64,000 nucleotides of DNA from NCBI GenBank assembly GCA_046726375.1, contig JBKPAJ010000065.1, forward strand, positions 10,454-74,453, written 5' to 3'. This DNA comes from DASPWV01 sp046726375 (GTDB lineage: Bacteria; Acidobacteriota; Vicinamibacteria; Vicinamibacterales; UBA2999). Of this stretch, positions 1-8,980 are shown piece after piece; within the stretch, counting starts at the first letter, position 1; each line of letters begins with the position of its first letter. The notes beneath the pieces were generated by a model. That model ran no database searches. It saw only the letters and a list, made by a program, of their open reading frames with translations, and had not been told where the DNA came from. The position numbers and the translations under genes were made by a program.

Positions 1-617
1 AGCGAGCGGATCGACACGTTCTGTTCGGAATTCGCATCGAGCCACTCCTTGACGCGGGTGACGGCCGCATGTTCCCGCCCCGCGGCGGGCAAGGCGTGCC
101 CGTCCACCAAGTGATGGGTGATCAGGCGCGCCACTACCGACAACAACAGCGACTCGTTCTTCAGCAACGAACCCGATTCAGTCAGGCGGGCGAAGGCACG
201 AGCCAGTCTCGCCGCGAGGACTGTGTCCTTGACCAGCGAGGCCTTGAAGGTGACGTCCGAGGGCCCTCGCCACTCGACGCTGTGCAGCAGCCTGACCATG
301 AGGGGCGTTTCGATGTGCAGGTTTCGATACATCCAGCCGACTCCACACGTCGCCCGACCGGTGTGCAGCTCGCCCGGCGCGATCAGGTTGCACGTGCCGG
401 GCGTCGCATCGTGAACTTCATGCCGACAATCGAACGCACCACGTCCGCGATCGTTGAGGCTGACGGCGTAGAAGCCATGCATGTGTGGCGCGAACGAATG
501 CTCGACCCATCTGGCGCTCATGACCTCGAGGCCCTCCAGCCGCGGGCAGCGGTCGTACTGAGCGAAGTCCCGGGGCTTCGGATCGCTTACCGAACGGTGA
601 CTCAGTTCTACCCGCAT
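1..617 (-). CDS. AraC-family transcriptional regulator, 3' end cut by window
   Basis: The minus strand is open from ATG at 617 to the left edge, about 205 residues with no stop. The N-terminal part reads as an AraC-type cupin sensor domain: HMHGFYAVSLNDRGRGAF near residues 45-60, then NLIAPGELHTGR near 85-95. The last readable residues, VKEWLDANSEQNVSIRSL, are the usual opening of the AraC helix-turn-helix domain, so the DNA-binding part lies outside the window. The family usually binds a small ligand and activates a nearby gene. A long plus-strand frame over the same bases lacks any family features and is a shadow. Ligand and target are unknown. Confidence 0.8.
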   Translation of the reverse strand, partial: MRVELSHRSVSDPKPRDFAQYDRCPRLEGLEVMSARWVEHSFAPHMHGFYAVSLNDRGRGAFDCRHEVHDATPGTCNLIAPGELHTGRATCGVGWMYRNLHIETPLMVRLLHSVEWRGPSDVTFKASLVKDTVLAARLARAFARLTESGSLLKNESLLLSVVARLITHHLVDGHALPAAGREHAAVTRVKEWLDANSEQNVSIRS

Positions 618-904
618 AAGCGAGACAGTAGTGACCGATTCAAGAATAGCGCGGCCTGGATAAATGGGTCTTGGACACAATTGCCCACGAGTGAACCGTA
701 AATTCGTGTCACCTTCGCGGCAGCACTCGTGGCTTCTTGCTGGGATCGGTTGAGCATTGAGACGATTCGAATCGTGCGCATTGGCCGCTCCCTCGGACAC
801 CGCTAGATCAACGCGCGGCGGATCGTGTCGGGCACCCGGAGCGCCCCCGTTCCGCCTCTCTTCACGTGTTCCTGAGCGGACATCGTCCGCAGCAATCGGA
901 CTTC

Positions 905-930
905 TGTAACAAATCGACAACGCCCCCGTA
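905..930 (+). promoter_or_regulatory. Predicted ECF sigma autoregulatory promoter
   Basis: TGTAAC (905-910), a 16-base spacer, then CGTA (927-930), 20 bases before the sigma gene start at 951. The AAC-type -35 with a CGT-type -10 at 16 bases is the classical ECF promoter layout, so the downstream sigma factor probably drives its own operon. Confidence 0.55.
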
Positions 931-950
931 AGACCAAATAGAAAGGCGCC

Positions 951-1469
951 ATGGAACTGCTGAAGCGCTTCAGGCAGGGAGATCCCGAAGCCTTCGAGGC
1001 ACTGTTCCGGCAGTTTCAGGCTGAGGTATATGGGTGGATTGTCCGCATCGTTCGCGATCCCTCGGCGGCTGAAGACCTCACCGTCGAGACGTTCTGGCGG
1101 ATTCACCGCGCGCGCGGTCGCTTCGATCCAGGTGCCTCCTTCGGCGCCTGGGCGCGGCGCATTGCCACGAATCTCGCGATCGACCATCTCCGCCAGACCC
1201 GTCGCGACGTGCGTCTTCGAGACGATCTGGCGCAGCCCGGCTCCGCAGACCCGATCGAGTCCGGCGAGACCCGTCGCCAGATCGCCGACGCCTTTCGCCG
1301 TCTGCCGTTGAAGCTTCGAGTGGCTGCGACACTCTCTCTCATCGAGGAGCAGTCGCCAAAAGAGATCGCCGAAGCCCTCGGCACATCGGAAGGCGCGATC
1401 CGGGTCAGAGTGTTTCGCGCAGTTCGCCTCTTACGACAACAACTGAGGCGAGTGGGTGTGAAGCGATGA
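951..1469 (+). CDS. ECF RNA polymerase sigma factor
   Basis: A 172-residue sigma-70 protein of ECF size. Region 2 is at residues 10-75, with RDPSAAEDLTVETFWRIH for core binding and -10 recognition; region 4 is at about 110-165, with the helix-turn-helix EIAEALGTSEGAIRVRV. There is no C-terminal extension. GAAAGG lies just before the ATG. The stop overlaps the next start (ATGA at 1466), so it is co-translated with a small membrane protein that may act as its anti-sigma factor. The promoter at 905-930 suggests autoregulation. The inducing signal cannot be read from sequence. Confidence 0.9.
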   Translation: MELLKRFRQGDPEAFEALFRQFQAEVYGWIVRIVRDPSAAEDLTVETFWRIHRARGRFDPGASFGAWARRIATNLAIDHLRQTRRDVRLRDDLAQPGSADPIESGETRRQIADAFRRLPLKLRVAATLSLIEEQSPKEIAEALGTSEGAIRVRVFRAVRLLRQQLRRVGVKR

Positions 1470-1684
1470 GTGAAGAAGATCACGACGACATCCGGGGGCT
1501 TCTGCAAGACGTGTTTCCGCGTGTGAACGTCGAGCTCAGACGGGATCTCTGGCCGGCGATGTCGCGCGCGCTGGACACGCGAGCGCGACGAGTCGTGTGG
1601 TACGACTGGGCCCTGGCCGGGCTCGCGGGGAGCGTGATCGCAGCCTTTCCCGATTTGATCCTCGTGCTCTTCTACCACTTGTGA
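1466..1684 (+). CDS. Small membrane protein, possible anti-sigma partner
   Basis: A 72-residue protein overlapping the sigma stop by four bases. It has a charged N-terminal half (LQDVFPRVNVELRRDLWPAM) and one C-terminal membrane helix at about residues 48-70. That topology and the coupling to an ECF gene fit a minimal anti-sigma factor, but no HxxxCxxC zinc motif is present. The role is inferred from context only. Confidence 0.65.
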   Translation: MSEEDHDDIRGLLQDVFPRVNVELRRDLWPAMSRALDTRARRVVWYDWALAGLAGSVIAAFPDLILVLFYHL

Positions 1685-1699
1685 GCCGGAGAGAACCGT

Positions 1700-2143
1700 A
1701 TGAACCATCCGTACGTGCGCGCCTACATGGCGGGGATTGTGGTGCCAACGGCTTTCCTGCTTGTGCCCATGACTGCCTTCACGCTTTTACGATTCGTGTT
1801 TGAGGTGCCGGTGCCGATTGAGCGCGTCGTCGTCTTCCCGATGGCTCTCATCCCGAACCTGTTTGGCCTCTGGAACATGTTGTACGTCCGCCTGAGATCT
1901 CGCAGCAGCCTATCGATCGGCGCACACGGTGCATTGCTGCCGCTTGTCCTCATCCCGTTGGGCCTGACGCTGGGGATGGTGCTCGGCGTCGTCAGCATCG
2001 ATCAGGACGGAGTGCACGCCTTCCAGGCGGTCAGACTCCCGTACACCAGGGCCGTCTTCGTATTGCCCGTTGTTGTGGTCGTGTACTACCTCGTGTGGAA
2101 GTACATCGTCGGTTTCCTGAATGACCTCGTTGGAATCGAGTGA
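1700..2143 (+). CDS. Four-helix integral membrane protein
   Basis: A 147-residue hydrophobic protein with four likely membrane helices: about residues 8-30, 40-58, 72-92 and 115-138. It starts 16 bases after the preceding gene, with GGAGAG upstream, so it is probably the third gene of the sigma operon. No enzyme motif is visible and I do not recognise the family. It may be part of the signal-sensing membrane complex or simply a sigma target. Confidence 0.65.
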   Translation: MNHPYVRAYMAGIVVPTAFLLVPMTAFTLLRFVFEVPVPIERVVVFPMALIPNLFGLWNMLYVRLRSRSSLSIGAHGALLPLVLIPLGLTLGMVLGVVSIDQDGVHAFQAVRLPYTRAVFVLPVVVVVYYLVWKYIVGFLNDLVGIE

Positions 2144-2198
2144 TGCAGGGCCCGGCCACTGGCCATGGTCCCGCTTAATGCTGTGCTCACAGAACACC

Positions 2199-3242
2199 AT
2201 GAAGTCCTTACTGTGGTTTGTCCCCCTATCGCTCCTCGTGCTGTCGATCGTCTGGATCTCCGGCGCTTTGAAGGCCGGTCTGTTCCTGCGAGGCGGCCAC
2301 GCCCTTGCGTCGCACGTCGACGACAGCTCGATCGAAACCTTTTCGCGCGACAAGAAGTTCGTCGACGTTGCCGGATGGCGCGTCGCCTACCTCGACCGAG
2401 GATCCGGCGAGCCGATCGTGCTCTTACACGGCTGCCCGTTTCAGTCCTTCGAGTATTCGAAAGTGATTCCAACGTTGGCCCGTCACTATCGAGTCATCGC
2501 GCCGGATCTGCTCGGCCTCGGCGACACAGTCGTGCGGTTGGATGACGACTATCGGTTGCCGAACCAAGTGCGCATGGTCGTGGGATTGCTGGATCGGCTC
2601 GGCATTGGTCGCGCTCACTTCGTCGGTCATGACCATGGCGGCGCCATCGTGCAACTGATGATGAACTCGCACGCCGAGCGGATCGGCGCCGCGGTCCTCA
2701 CGAACGCTGAAGCGTACGACCAATGGCCAAGCGATCCCGAACGTCTGGATGTCGAGCTGATCGTTCATCCGCTGTCGACGTCATTCTTTCGCGTCGCACT
2801 GGGCGTTCCCGCCGTTCAACGCCGCGTGCTCAGCATCGCCGTGCATCGGCCGGGCGCGCTGACCCAGGATGAGATCCGCAGCCTTCTGCGTCCCAGCATG
2901 GCGACACCAGCACGGTGGAAACGCCTGCGACGCTTTCTCGCCTGGCAATTGGACCGTGACCACAACCTGGAAACGATGCGTGCCGTCGAGGGCTTGCGTC
3001 GATTCGATCATCCCACCTTGCTGCTCTGGGGCCGGCACGACACCAATTTCGGGCCCGAGATCGCCGAACGCCTTGCGCACGACATTCCAGGCGTCGTCCG
3101 CATCGAATGGCTGACGAACTCCGCGCATTTGCCGATGCTGGAGGAGCCCGAGCACTACGCCAATGCCATCGCGCGCTTCCTCTCGGATGCGTCCAAGACG
3201 ACCGCACCCAAAGTCGTCGGCATGGGAGGGTACGGGCAATGA
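2199..3242 (+). CDS. Alpha/beta hydrolase with Asp nucleophile (epoxide hydrolase/haloalkane dehalogenase type)
   Basis: About 347 residues from ATG 2199. This start gives a clean N-terminal membrane anchor or signal (MKSLLWFVPLSLLVLSIVWI) and avoids overlap with the upstream gene. It has the oxyanion segment LLHGCP, the strand DLLGLGD, the nucleophile elbow GHDHGG with Asp rather than Ser, an acid-loop WGRHD, and a late His in SAHLPMLEEP. Asp at the elbow is typical of epoxide hydrolases and haloalkane dehalogenases. The halide-binding Asn of HGNP and Trp of GHDWG are Cys and His here, so dehalogenation is less likely. The stop overlaps the multicopper oxidase start (ATGA at 3239). Confidence 0.8.
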   Translation: MKSLLWFVPLSLLVLSIVWISGALKAGLFLRGGHALASHVDDSSIETFSRDKKFVDVAGWRVAYLDRGSGEPIVLLHGCPFQSFEYSKVIPTLARHYRVIAPDLLGLGDTVVRLDDDYRLPNQVRMVVGLLDRLGIGRAHFVGHDHGGAIVQLMMNSHAERIGAAVLTNAEAYDQWPSDPERLDVELIVHPLSTSFFRVALGVPAVQRRVLSIAVHRPGALTQDEIRSLLRPSMATPARWKRLRRFLAWQLDRDHNLETMRAVEGLRRFDHPTLLLWGRHDTNFGPEIAERLAHDIPGVVRIEWLTNSAHLPMLEEPEHYANAIARFLSDASKTTAPKVVGMGGYGQ

Positions 3243-4702
3243 GGTCACCTGTCAGCCGTCGCGAGTTCGTTGCCCTGAGCGGTGGCGTCATCGCAGCCGC
3301 CACGCTGACGCGCGCGACGTCACCGCACGACTGCGGGAGCCATCCGATTCCGCACTTCGACGTGCCGCTCCCGATCCCTCCTGTGTTGCAGCCGATCCGA
3401 ATGGACGCAACCACCGACTACTACGAGATTGTGCAGCGCGAGGAGCGTGTGGAGATCGTGCCAGGCCGGCATACGACGATTTGGGGATACAACGGCACGT
3501 TTCCTGGACCCACGATCAAAGCCACGCGCGGCCGGAGCGTGATCGTTCGTCACGTCAATCGATTGGGCACGCCGACCGTCGTCCACCTGCACGGCGGCGT
3601 GACACCGCCAGAGTCGGATGGCTTTCCGATGGACCACGTCATGCCCGGGGAGGCACGCGCGTACGTGTACCCGAACATGCAGCGAGCGGCCACGCTCTGG
3701 TACCACGATCACGCAATGGATCGCGCGGGCAGAAATATCTACATGGGCCTCAGCGGGCTCTACGTGCTCGAGGATGACGACGAGCGATCGTTGGGCCTAC
3801 CGGAGGGACCATACGATGTGCCACTGCTGATTCAGGATCGCCGCTTTGCGTCTGACGGATCCTTCCACTACGAGATGGTGAATCACCTGGGCGCGAAGAG
3901 CGGAACGCTGCTCGTGAACGGCGCGCCCTGGCCGCGGTTGGACGTGTCCACGCGAGCGTATCGATTTCGGATTGTGAACGGTTCGAATGCGACACCGCTG
4001 CGCCTCGCCCTCAGCTCGGGCGATCCTCTGATTCAGATCGCCACAGAGGGCGGGTTGCTCCCCGCTCCGGTTGTGTGCCGGGAGATCCCGCTCGCGATGG
4101 CCGAGCGCGTCGAGGTCATTGTTGATTTCTCACGGTATTCCGTGGGCACCAACATCGTGTTGCAGAACCTGAACACGCGTGGCGCAACCGGATCAATCTC
4201 GAATGAGATCATGCAGTTTCATATCGCGCGCATCGAGCGCGACGCTCGCGCCATCCCGGCGCGTCTCGCCGAGAGCGAGGCGTTGGACGCCTCTGCCGCG
4301 GTCCGCACGCGGCAGTTCGTCTTTTCGGTGCGGCCTTCCTTCGGTCCGCTCCCACATCCGAGTTGGCGGATCAACGGCCGGCCCTTCGAACCGGAGAGAC
4401 CGATCGCGTCACCACGGTATGGCGACGTGGAGGTGTGGCGCTTCACCAACAAGAGATTCCTCGGAGTCCTTGGCATCGTGCATCCCGTCCACGTTCACCT
4501 CGTCACGTTCAAGGTGCTGGACCGGAACGGAGGACCGCCGCTGCCTTACGAAACGGGTTGGAAGGACACCGTGGCTGTCGATCGGGACGAAGACGTGAGC
4601 GTGATTGCCAGGTTCGAGGGCTATCGAGGTCGTTACCTCGTGCACTGCCACAATCTGGAGCATGAGGATCACAGCATGATGGCCCGGTTCGATGTCGTGT
4701 GA
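3239..4702 (+). CDS. Tat-exported multicopper oxidase (CotA/FtsP/bilirubin oxidase type)
   Basis: About 487 residues from ATG 3239; the frame is open further upstream but that part is shadow. The N-terminus SPVSRREFVALSGG is a twin-arginine signal, so the folded enzyme goes to the periplasm. All four copper-ligand motifs are present: HLHGG (about 117), WYHDHAM (about 158), HPVHVHL (about 417) and HCHNLEHEDHSMM (about 468). The Met after the last motif is the usual type 1 axial ligand. It oxidises phenols, metals or similar donors with O2 to water. It overlaps the hydrolase stop by four bases and is followed after 27 bases by an aromatic-type FAD monooxygenase. Confidence 0.93.
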   Translation: MRSPVSRREFVALSGGVIAAATLTRATSPHDCGSHPIPHFDVPLPIPPVLQPIRMDATTDYYEIVQREERVEIVPGRHTTIWGYNGTFPGPTIKATRGRSVIVRHVNRLGTPTVVHLHGGVTPPESDGFPMDHVMPGEARAYVYPNMQRAATLWYHDHAMDRAGRNIYMGLSGLYVLEDDDERSLGLPEGPYDVPLLIQDRRFASDGSFHYEMVNHLGAKSGTLLVNGAPWPRLDVSTRAYRFRIVNGSNATPLRLALSSGDPLIQIATEGGLLPAPVVCREIPLAMAERVEVIVDFSRYSVGTNIVLQNLNTRGATGSISNEIMQFHIARIERDARAIPARLAESEALDASAAVRTRQFVFSVRPSFGPLPHPSWRINGRPFEPERPIASPRYGDVEVWRFTNKRFLGVLGIVHPVHVHLVTFKVLDRNGGPPLPYETGWKDTVAVDRDEDVSVIARFEGYRGRYLVHCHNLEHEDHSMMARFDVV

Positions 4703-4729
4703 CGGACTGCATATCCAGCGCGCCCGACC

Positions 4730-6385
4730 ATGACGAAGAGCAACTCGGAGCTTGATGCGTTGATCGCCGGCGCAGGGCCAACCGGACTCGCGTTAGCGAC
4801 CCAGCTTCAGACGTTCGGCGCACGGTTTCGGATCATCGACCGGCTCCTCGATCGCACACGTGAATCCCGTGCGCTCGGCGTCCAGGCGCGCACGCTGGAA
4901 TTGCTGCAGATGCTCGGCCTTGGGGAACGGCTCGTGGCCCGAGGCAACAGGAGCACCCGCCTCAAGTTCTACCTCGAAGGCCGAGCGGTTGCGCCAGTGA
5001 CGCTTGGTGATATCGGTGCGGTGGACACTCGTTTTCCGTTCATCCTGTTCGTCTCACAGGCAGAGACGGAGGAGGTTCTGAACGAATGGCTACGTGCATC
5101 AGGCGTGGTGATTGAGCGCGGCACTGAGCTGACATCGTTCGAACGCGAAGACAATGGCCTTCAGTGCCTGCTTCAACGAGACGATGGTCGGCAAGAGCGC
5201 CTTCACACACGGTTCTTGGTCGGGTGCGACGGGGCACATAGCGCCGTCAGAAAAGGGAGCGGGATTGCATTCGAAGGCGGACGTTATCCGCAGGATTTTG
5301 CGCTCGGCGACGTCGAAGCCGACGGGCCGCTCGAACCGAACGCGATCAACTCGTTTAGCGGGGGCGGTGGAGTGGCCATGTTCTTCCCGCTTGGGCGGCC
5401 GACGACGTGGCGCGTTGTCGCCATGGCTGCGGACAAACAGGCCGACGCTGAACCGGGGCGACCGTCGTCACCCGATATCGTGGGCGCCCTGCAGCTTTCG
5501 GAACTGCAGGACCTCGTGGACCCGCCGACGGCTGGAACGATTCGCCTCCGCGATCCTGCATGGCTGACCCGCTTTCATCTCCATCATCGCCAGATTGCGA
5601 GCTATCGAAGAAACAACGTCTTCCTCGCCGGCGATGCGGCGCACATCCACAGCCCCGTCGGCGCGCAGGGTATGAATACGGGCATTCAGGATGCGTGGAA
5701 CCTTGGGTGGAAACTGGGCTTGGTTGCCCGCGGCGTTGCGCACATTCGTCTGCTGGATACGTACGACGGCGAACGCTGGCCGGTCGGCCAGTTCCTGCTT
5801 CGATACACGGACCGGCTGTTCAGCACGTTTACGCGTGTGATGTCCGGGCGTCCGCTGGCCACGTGGGCCAGACGCGTCGTGGTACCGCACGTGGTTCCCC
5901 ACGCGTTTGAGTCGCGCTGGCTTCGGCGGACCGCGTTCAGTTTTGTGTCGGAGCTCGGTATCCGGTATCGGAAGAGTCCAGGGATCGCTGAAGGAGAACC
6001 CAGATTGCGAAAGGGACCTCGCGCTGGCGACCGCCTTCCCGATGCCGAGGTTCTCGTGAACGGGCGCTCCACATATCTTCAGGAGGCGCTCGCGGGTCCG
6101 CATCTCGCGCTGCTCCTGTGCGGAGACTCGCGCACTTGGAAATCACTGGAGTTGGACCGATTGCGAGAACAGTACAGGCGGGTGATCGCAACGCACTACC
6201 TCAGCGCCACTGGATCGGAGGGGTCACTGGTCGACGGGAAGGGGCACGCGTTTGCTCGGCTCGGAGTGCGGGATGCGGCGCAATACCTGGTGCGTCCGGA
6301 CGGCTACATCGCCTTCCGATCTGCCGGACGGACGTTCGAGCAACTCGAACGATATCTGGCTGACTGGTACGTGGCGGCGCCGTGA
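4730..6385 (+). CDS. FAD-dependent aromatic monooxygenase (PheA/TfdB family)
   Basis: A 551-residue flavoprotein monooxygenase. It has the N-terminal Rossmann motif AGAGPTGLALA (about 13-23), the DG motif LVGCDGAHSAVRK (about 162-175) and the GD motif GDAAHIHSPVGAQGMN (about 300-316). The last 130 residues form a thioredoxin-like C-terminal domain, as in phenol 2-monooxygenase and 2,4-dichlorophenol hydroxylase. Such enzymes use NAD(P)H and O2 to hydroxylate aromatic substrates or tailor polyketides. It sits third in a co-directional row of oxidative genes. The substrate is unknown. Confidence 0.92.
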   Translation: MTKSNSELDALIAGAGPTGLALATQLQTFGARFRIIDRLLDRTRESRALGVQARTLELLQMLGLGERLVARGNRSTRLKFYLEGRAVAPVTLGDIGAVDTRFPFILFVSQAETEEVLNEWLRASGVVIERGTELTSFEREDNGLQCLLQRDDGRQERLHTRFLVGCDGAHSAVRKGSGIAFEGGRYPQDFALGDVEADGPLEPNAINSFSGGGGVAMFFPLGRPTTWRVVAMAADKQADAEPGRPSSPDIVGALQLSELQDLVDPPTAGTIRLRDPAWLTRFHLHHRQIASYRRNNVFLAGDAAHIHSPVGAQGMNTGIQDAWNLGWKLGLVARGVAHIRLLDTYDGERWPVGQFLLRYTDRLFSTFTRVMSGRPLATWARRVVVPHVVPHAFESRWLRRTAFSFVSELGIRYRKSPGIAEGEPRLRKGPRAGDRLPDAEVLVNGRSTYLQEALAGPHLALLLCGDSRTWKSLELDRLREQYRRVIATHYLSATGSEGSLVDGKGHAFARLGVRDAAQYLVRPDGYIAFRSAGRTFEQLERYLADWYVAAP

Positions 6386-6533
6386 GGTCGGACTGCGTGG
6401 GCGTGGGAAGTCGCGCTGCCTTCGACGACTTCAACAGCTGCATGCTGTCCACGGATTCGTCGTGACGTATCAGCGTAACTAGTGACCAGCAGCAGGAATC
6501 ATCTACGCCAGATGGAGTCGAGTTGATAGCCGC

Positions 6534-7154
6534 ATGGGGTTCTACCGAAACCATCTCTATCCACGACTCGTGAACGGATTGGGCGACCCAGCACCAATCC
6601 GGTATCGCCGGCGAGATGTGCTGCGTGAGGCACGGGGGACCGTGCTGGAGATTGGCGTAGGTTCGGGGGCGAACTTTCCCCATTACGACGCAGCACGCGT
6701 CGACAAAATCTATGCTCTCGAGCCAAATCCAGGGATGGTGCAACTGGCGGAACGACGCCTTCGCCGCATAGCTCTCACGGTCGAGTTCCTGGGTGTGCCC
6801 GGCGAACGTATTCCCCTCGTGGATGCGCGCGTTGATACGGTTGTGAGCACGTTCACGTTGTGTACGATTCCCGCGGTGGTGGATGCGCTTCGTGACGTCC
6901 AGCGTGTCATGAAGCCCGCCGGCAAGCTGATTTTTCTTGAGATCAGCGCGTCACCCGATCCGCGAGTGCGTCGGTGGCAGCGCCGATGGGAGCCGCTTCA
7001 TCACGCGCTATTCGAGGGGCTGTTCCTCACCAGGGACATTCCATCGCTCTTGAAGGCCAGCGGGTTCTCGATCGAGAGTGTGAGTACCGGGTATATGGCT
7101 CGGTTCCCGAAGTCCTGGGCGCATTGCTGTTGGGGGAGCGCCGTTCTGGACTGA
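6534..7154 (+). CDS. Class I SAM-dependent methyltransferase
   Basis: A 206-residue protein. Motif I is VLEIGVGSGANF (about 41-52), the acidic residue ending strand 2 is in ALEPNPGM (about 64), and a motif-IV-like segment VVSTFTLCTI (about 102) precedes the LFLEISAS strand. The N-terminus and the C-terminal FLTRDIPSLLKASGF segment resemble the small UbiE/METTL7-like group. It follows the monooxygenase by about 150 bases on the same strand. It could methylate a hydroxylated product, but the substrate cannot be assigned. Confidence 0.85.
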   Translation: MGFYRNHLYPRLVNGLGDPAPIRYRRRDVLREARGTVLEIGVGSGANFPHYDAARVDKIYALEPNPGMVQLAERRLRRIALTVEFLGVPGERIPLVDARVDTVVSTFTLCTIPAVVDALRDVQRVMKPAGKLIFLEISASPDPRVRRWQRRWEPLHHALFEGLFLTRDIPSLLKASGFSIESVSTGYMARFPKSWAHCCWGSAVLD

Positions 7155-7469
7155 TAGCGTTTTCGAGCTCTTCGGATGCGACGATGGGATGGGGTTCCTG
7201 GTGAAACGGGCAGAGGCCGATTTCAATCTCGCGGGAATCCCACGCTCGCCCCGAAGGTCGTGCGCACGAAGCCGCATGAGAGAGACAGCGAAAGGCGATT
7301 CGAGGATACTTCGGGCGAGACGCGTGGTCTTGGCCTGGGGCTGAGCCCAGCGTTTGCGCACCGCCCACGAACCGGGGATCTCCTCCGCACGGCGCTCATT
7401 GCGGGAACGCACAATGAGCGGATCTTCGCGCTAACGATGGGCGGCGGTCAGACGTAGTACGGGTTGTTC
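7155..7469. other. Gap without a recognisable gene
   Basis: About 300 bases between the methyltransferase and the second FAD monooxygenase. Short open frames exist on both strands, but none has a family motif, a plausible start site or consistent coding character. I see no terminator, repeat or promoter that I would defend. Confidence 0.4.
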
Positions 7470-8660
7470 ATGTCGAGCGAGAGCAAGCCGCGCACGGCAC
7501 TAATCGTCGGAGCCGGGATCGGCGGACTCGCCGCGGGCATTGCGCTGCAGCGAGCCGGGTGGCGCGTGCGTGTGTTCGAGCGCGCGACCCACGCGCGCGA
7601 GCTGGGGTTTGCGCTGTTGCTCGCCCCGAATGCGCTTGCCTCGCTCGAGCACTTCGGCGTTGCAGACCGCGTCATCGCGGCGGGCTGCGAAATGACAGGC
7701 GGTGAAATCTGCGGCACGGGTGGGCGGGTGTTGCGTCGCTTTGATCTGACCTCACTTCGCGAACTGCTTCCCCAGCCTTCCGTGGTGGTCTTGCGGCCTG
7801 CTCTCCACGGCGTGCTGTTAGACGCATTCGGACCACAACAGGTGTCACTCGACAGCGAAGCAACTGGCGTCTCGTTCGAGGGGCTTACGCCGACGCTGCG
7901 ACTGACCAACGGTCGCACTGTCGAGGGAAACGTCGTGATTGGCGCCGACGGTGTCGATTCGGTCATACGTCGCGTCCTTCACCCCGGTGAGCCTCCACCA
8001 CGCCGCAGCGGATTGTGGGCGGTTCGCGGAGTAGCCCACGGAGGCGAGAGGTACATGTCGGGGCCCTCCGGAGCGCAGTACTTCGGGCGCGGCACTGAAG
8101 GCGGTATCGCGCGCGCCGGTCCAGAAGCCGTCTACTGGTACGTGTCAGTAACGGCGAAGCAGGTCGGCGATTCCCGCAACACCGAACGGATCGCGCGGCG
8201 TGCTGTCGCCCAGTTCGATCAGCGTTTCCGGGCAATCGTCTCTGCCACCAGCCCCATGGACATGAGGCTCGATGAACTCCTCGATCGCGAGCCGCTTTCG
8301 AAATGGGGCTGCGGCCTGGTCACTCTGCTCGGTGACGCGGCGCACCCGATGCTCCCACACGCCGGGCAGGGTGCGGCGCAGGCTCTCGAAGATGCTGCGG
8401 CCATCGGACGTGCTCTGGACGGAGTGGTCGACGTCCACGTGGCGTTGCGGGCGTACGAGCAGCTTCGGTCACGGCGCGTGCATCGCATTGCGCAGATCGC
8501 CCGCCGTAACGCCCGTTTTGGCTCCATGACGAGCTGGGTCGGACAGGCGCTCCACGATTTGTTCATTCGCCTCGTACCTGCGTCCGTGTTCACGAAGACC
8601 TATCTCGAGTTTGGGAGTCCGCCGGGGCTTGAATTCGGCAGTGACGTCCGCGCGTGGTAG
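7470..8660 (+). CDS. FAD-dependent monooxygenase (UbiH/salicylate hydroxylase-like)
   Basis: About 396 residues from ATG 7470. It has the Rossmann motif LIVGAGIGGLAAGIALQ (about 11-28), the DG motif VIGADGVDSVIRR (about 155-168) and the GD motif LLGDAAHPMLPHAGQGAAQA (about 287-306). Single-domain length and HPMLPHAGQGA place it with p-hydroxybenzoate and salicylate hydroxylase-like enzymes. Its stop lies inside the start region of the next small gene, so the two are translationally linked. It is the second flavin monooxygenase in the 2-9 kb oxidative cluster. Substrate unknown. Confidence 0.9.
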   Translation: MSSESKPRTALIVGAGIGGLAAGIALQRAGWRVRVFERATHARELGFALLLAPNALASLEHFGVADRVIAAGCEMTGGEICGTGGRVLRRFDLTSLRELLPQPSVVVLRPALHGVLLDAFGPQQVSLDSEATGVSFEGLTPTLRLTNGRTVEGNVVIGADGVDSVIRRVLHPGEPPPRRSGLWAVRGVAHGGERYMSGPSGAQYFGRGTEGGIARAGPEAVYWYVSVTAKQVGDSRNTERIARRAVAQFDQRFRAIVSATSPMDMRLDELLDREPLSKWGCGLVTLLGDAAHPMLPHAGQGAAQALEDAAAIGRALDGVVDVHVALRAYEQLRSRRVHRIAQIARRNARFGSMTSWVGQALHDLFIRLVPASVFTKTYLEFGSPPGLEFGSDVRAW

Positions 8661-8980
8661 CGGCCGAACAGCGGAGATCAACATTGAACCGCGCTTTTCT
8701 CACGAGCCCCCAGTTTCTCGAGGCCGCAGCGATCGAGGAGCCGCTGCGCGCGACGTTACGCATGCTGCGCAAGCTGACGCGCGAGCATGCCGTGGATGCG
8801 GACGACATTCGCGCGGTACTCGCTGCCGGCGTGTCACGCGAGCAGATCGAAGACGCACTCGCAGTGTCCCTCGTCTTCAACACCGTCGATCGGCTCTCGC
8901 GCGCCTTCGGGTTCGTTGTCGCGGATCCCCAGGCCTTCGACGCTGGCGCGAGGTTTTCAGTCGCGCGGGGCTACCGCTGA
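8654..8980 (+). CDS. Carboxymuconolactone decarboxylase-like protein, short form
   Basis: A 108-residue protein from GTG 8654, overlapping the preceding stop. Residues 30-95 match the helical core of the CMD/AhpD-like family (AAGVSREQIEDALAVSLVFN followed by DRLSRAFGF). Family members are usually 150-190 residues and carry a CxxC redox pair in the first half. That half and the cysteines are missing here, so the protein is either a degenerate fragment or a structural partner. Coupling to the monooxygenase suggests it was once part of the same pathway. Confidence 0.6.
   Translation: MVAAEQRRSTLNRAFLTSPQFLEAAAIEEPLRATLRMLRKLTREHAVDADDIRAVLAAGVSREQIEDALAVSLVFNTVDRLSRAFGFVVADPQAFDAGARFSVARGYR

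Noticed and set aside
69..701. 210-codon plus-strand frame
   Set aside because: It is antisense to the AraC-type gene (1-617), has no family motif and poor start context.
7155..7469. A hypothetical gene between the methyltransferase and second monooxygenase
   Set aside because: Competing short frames on both strands, none with a ribosome site or a family.
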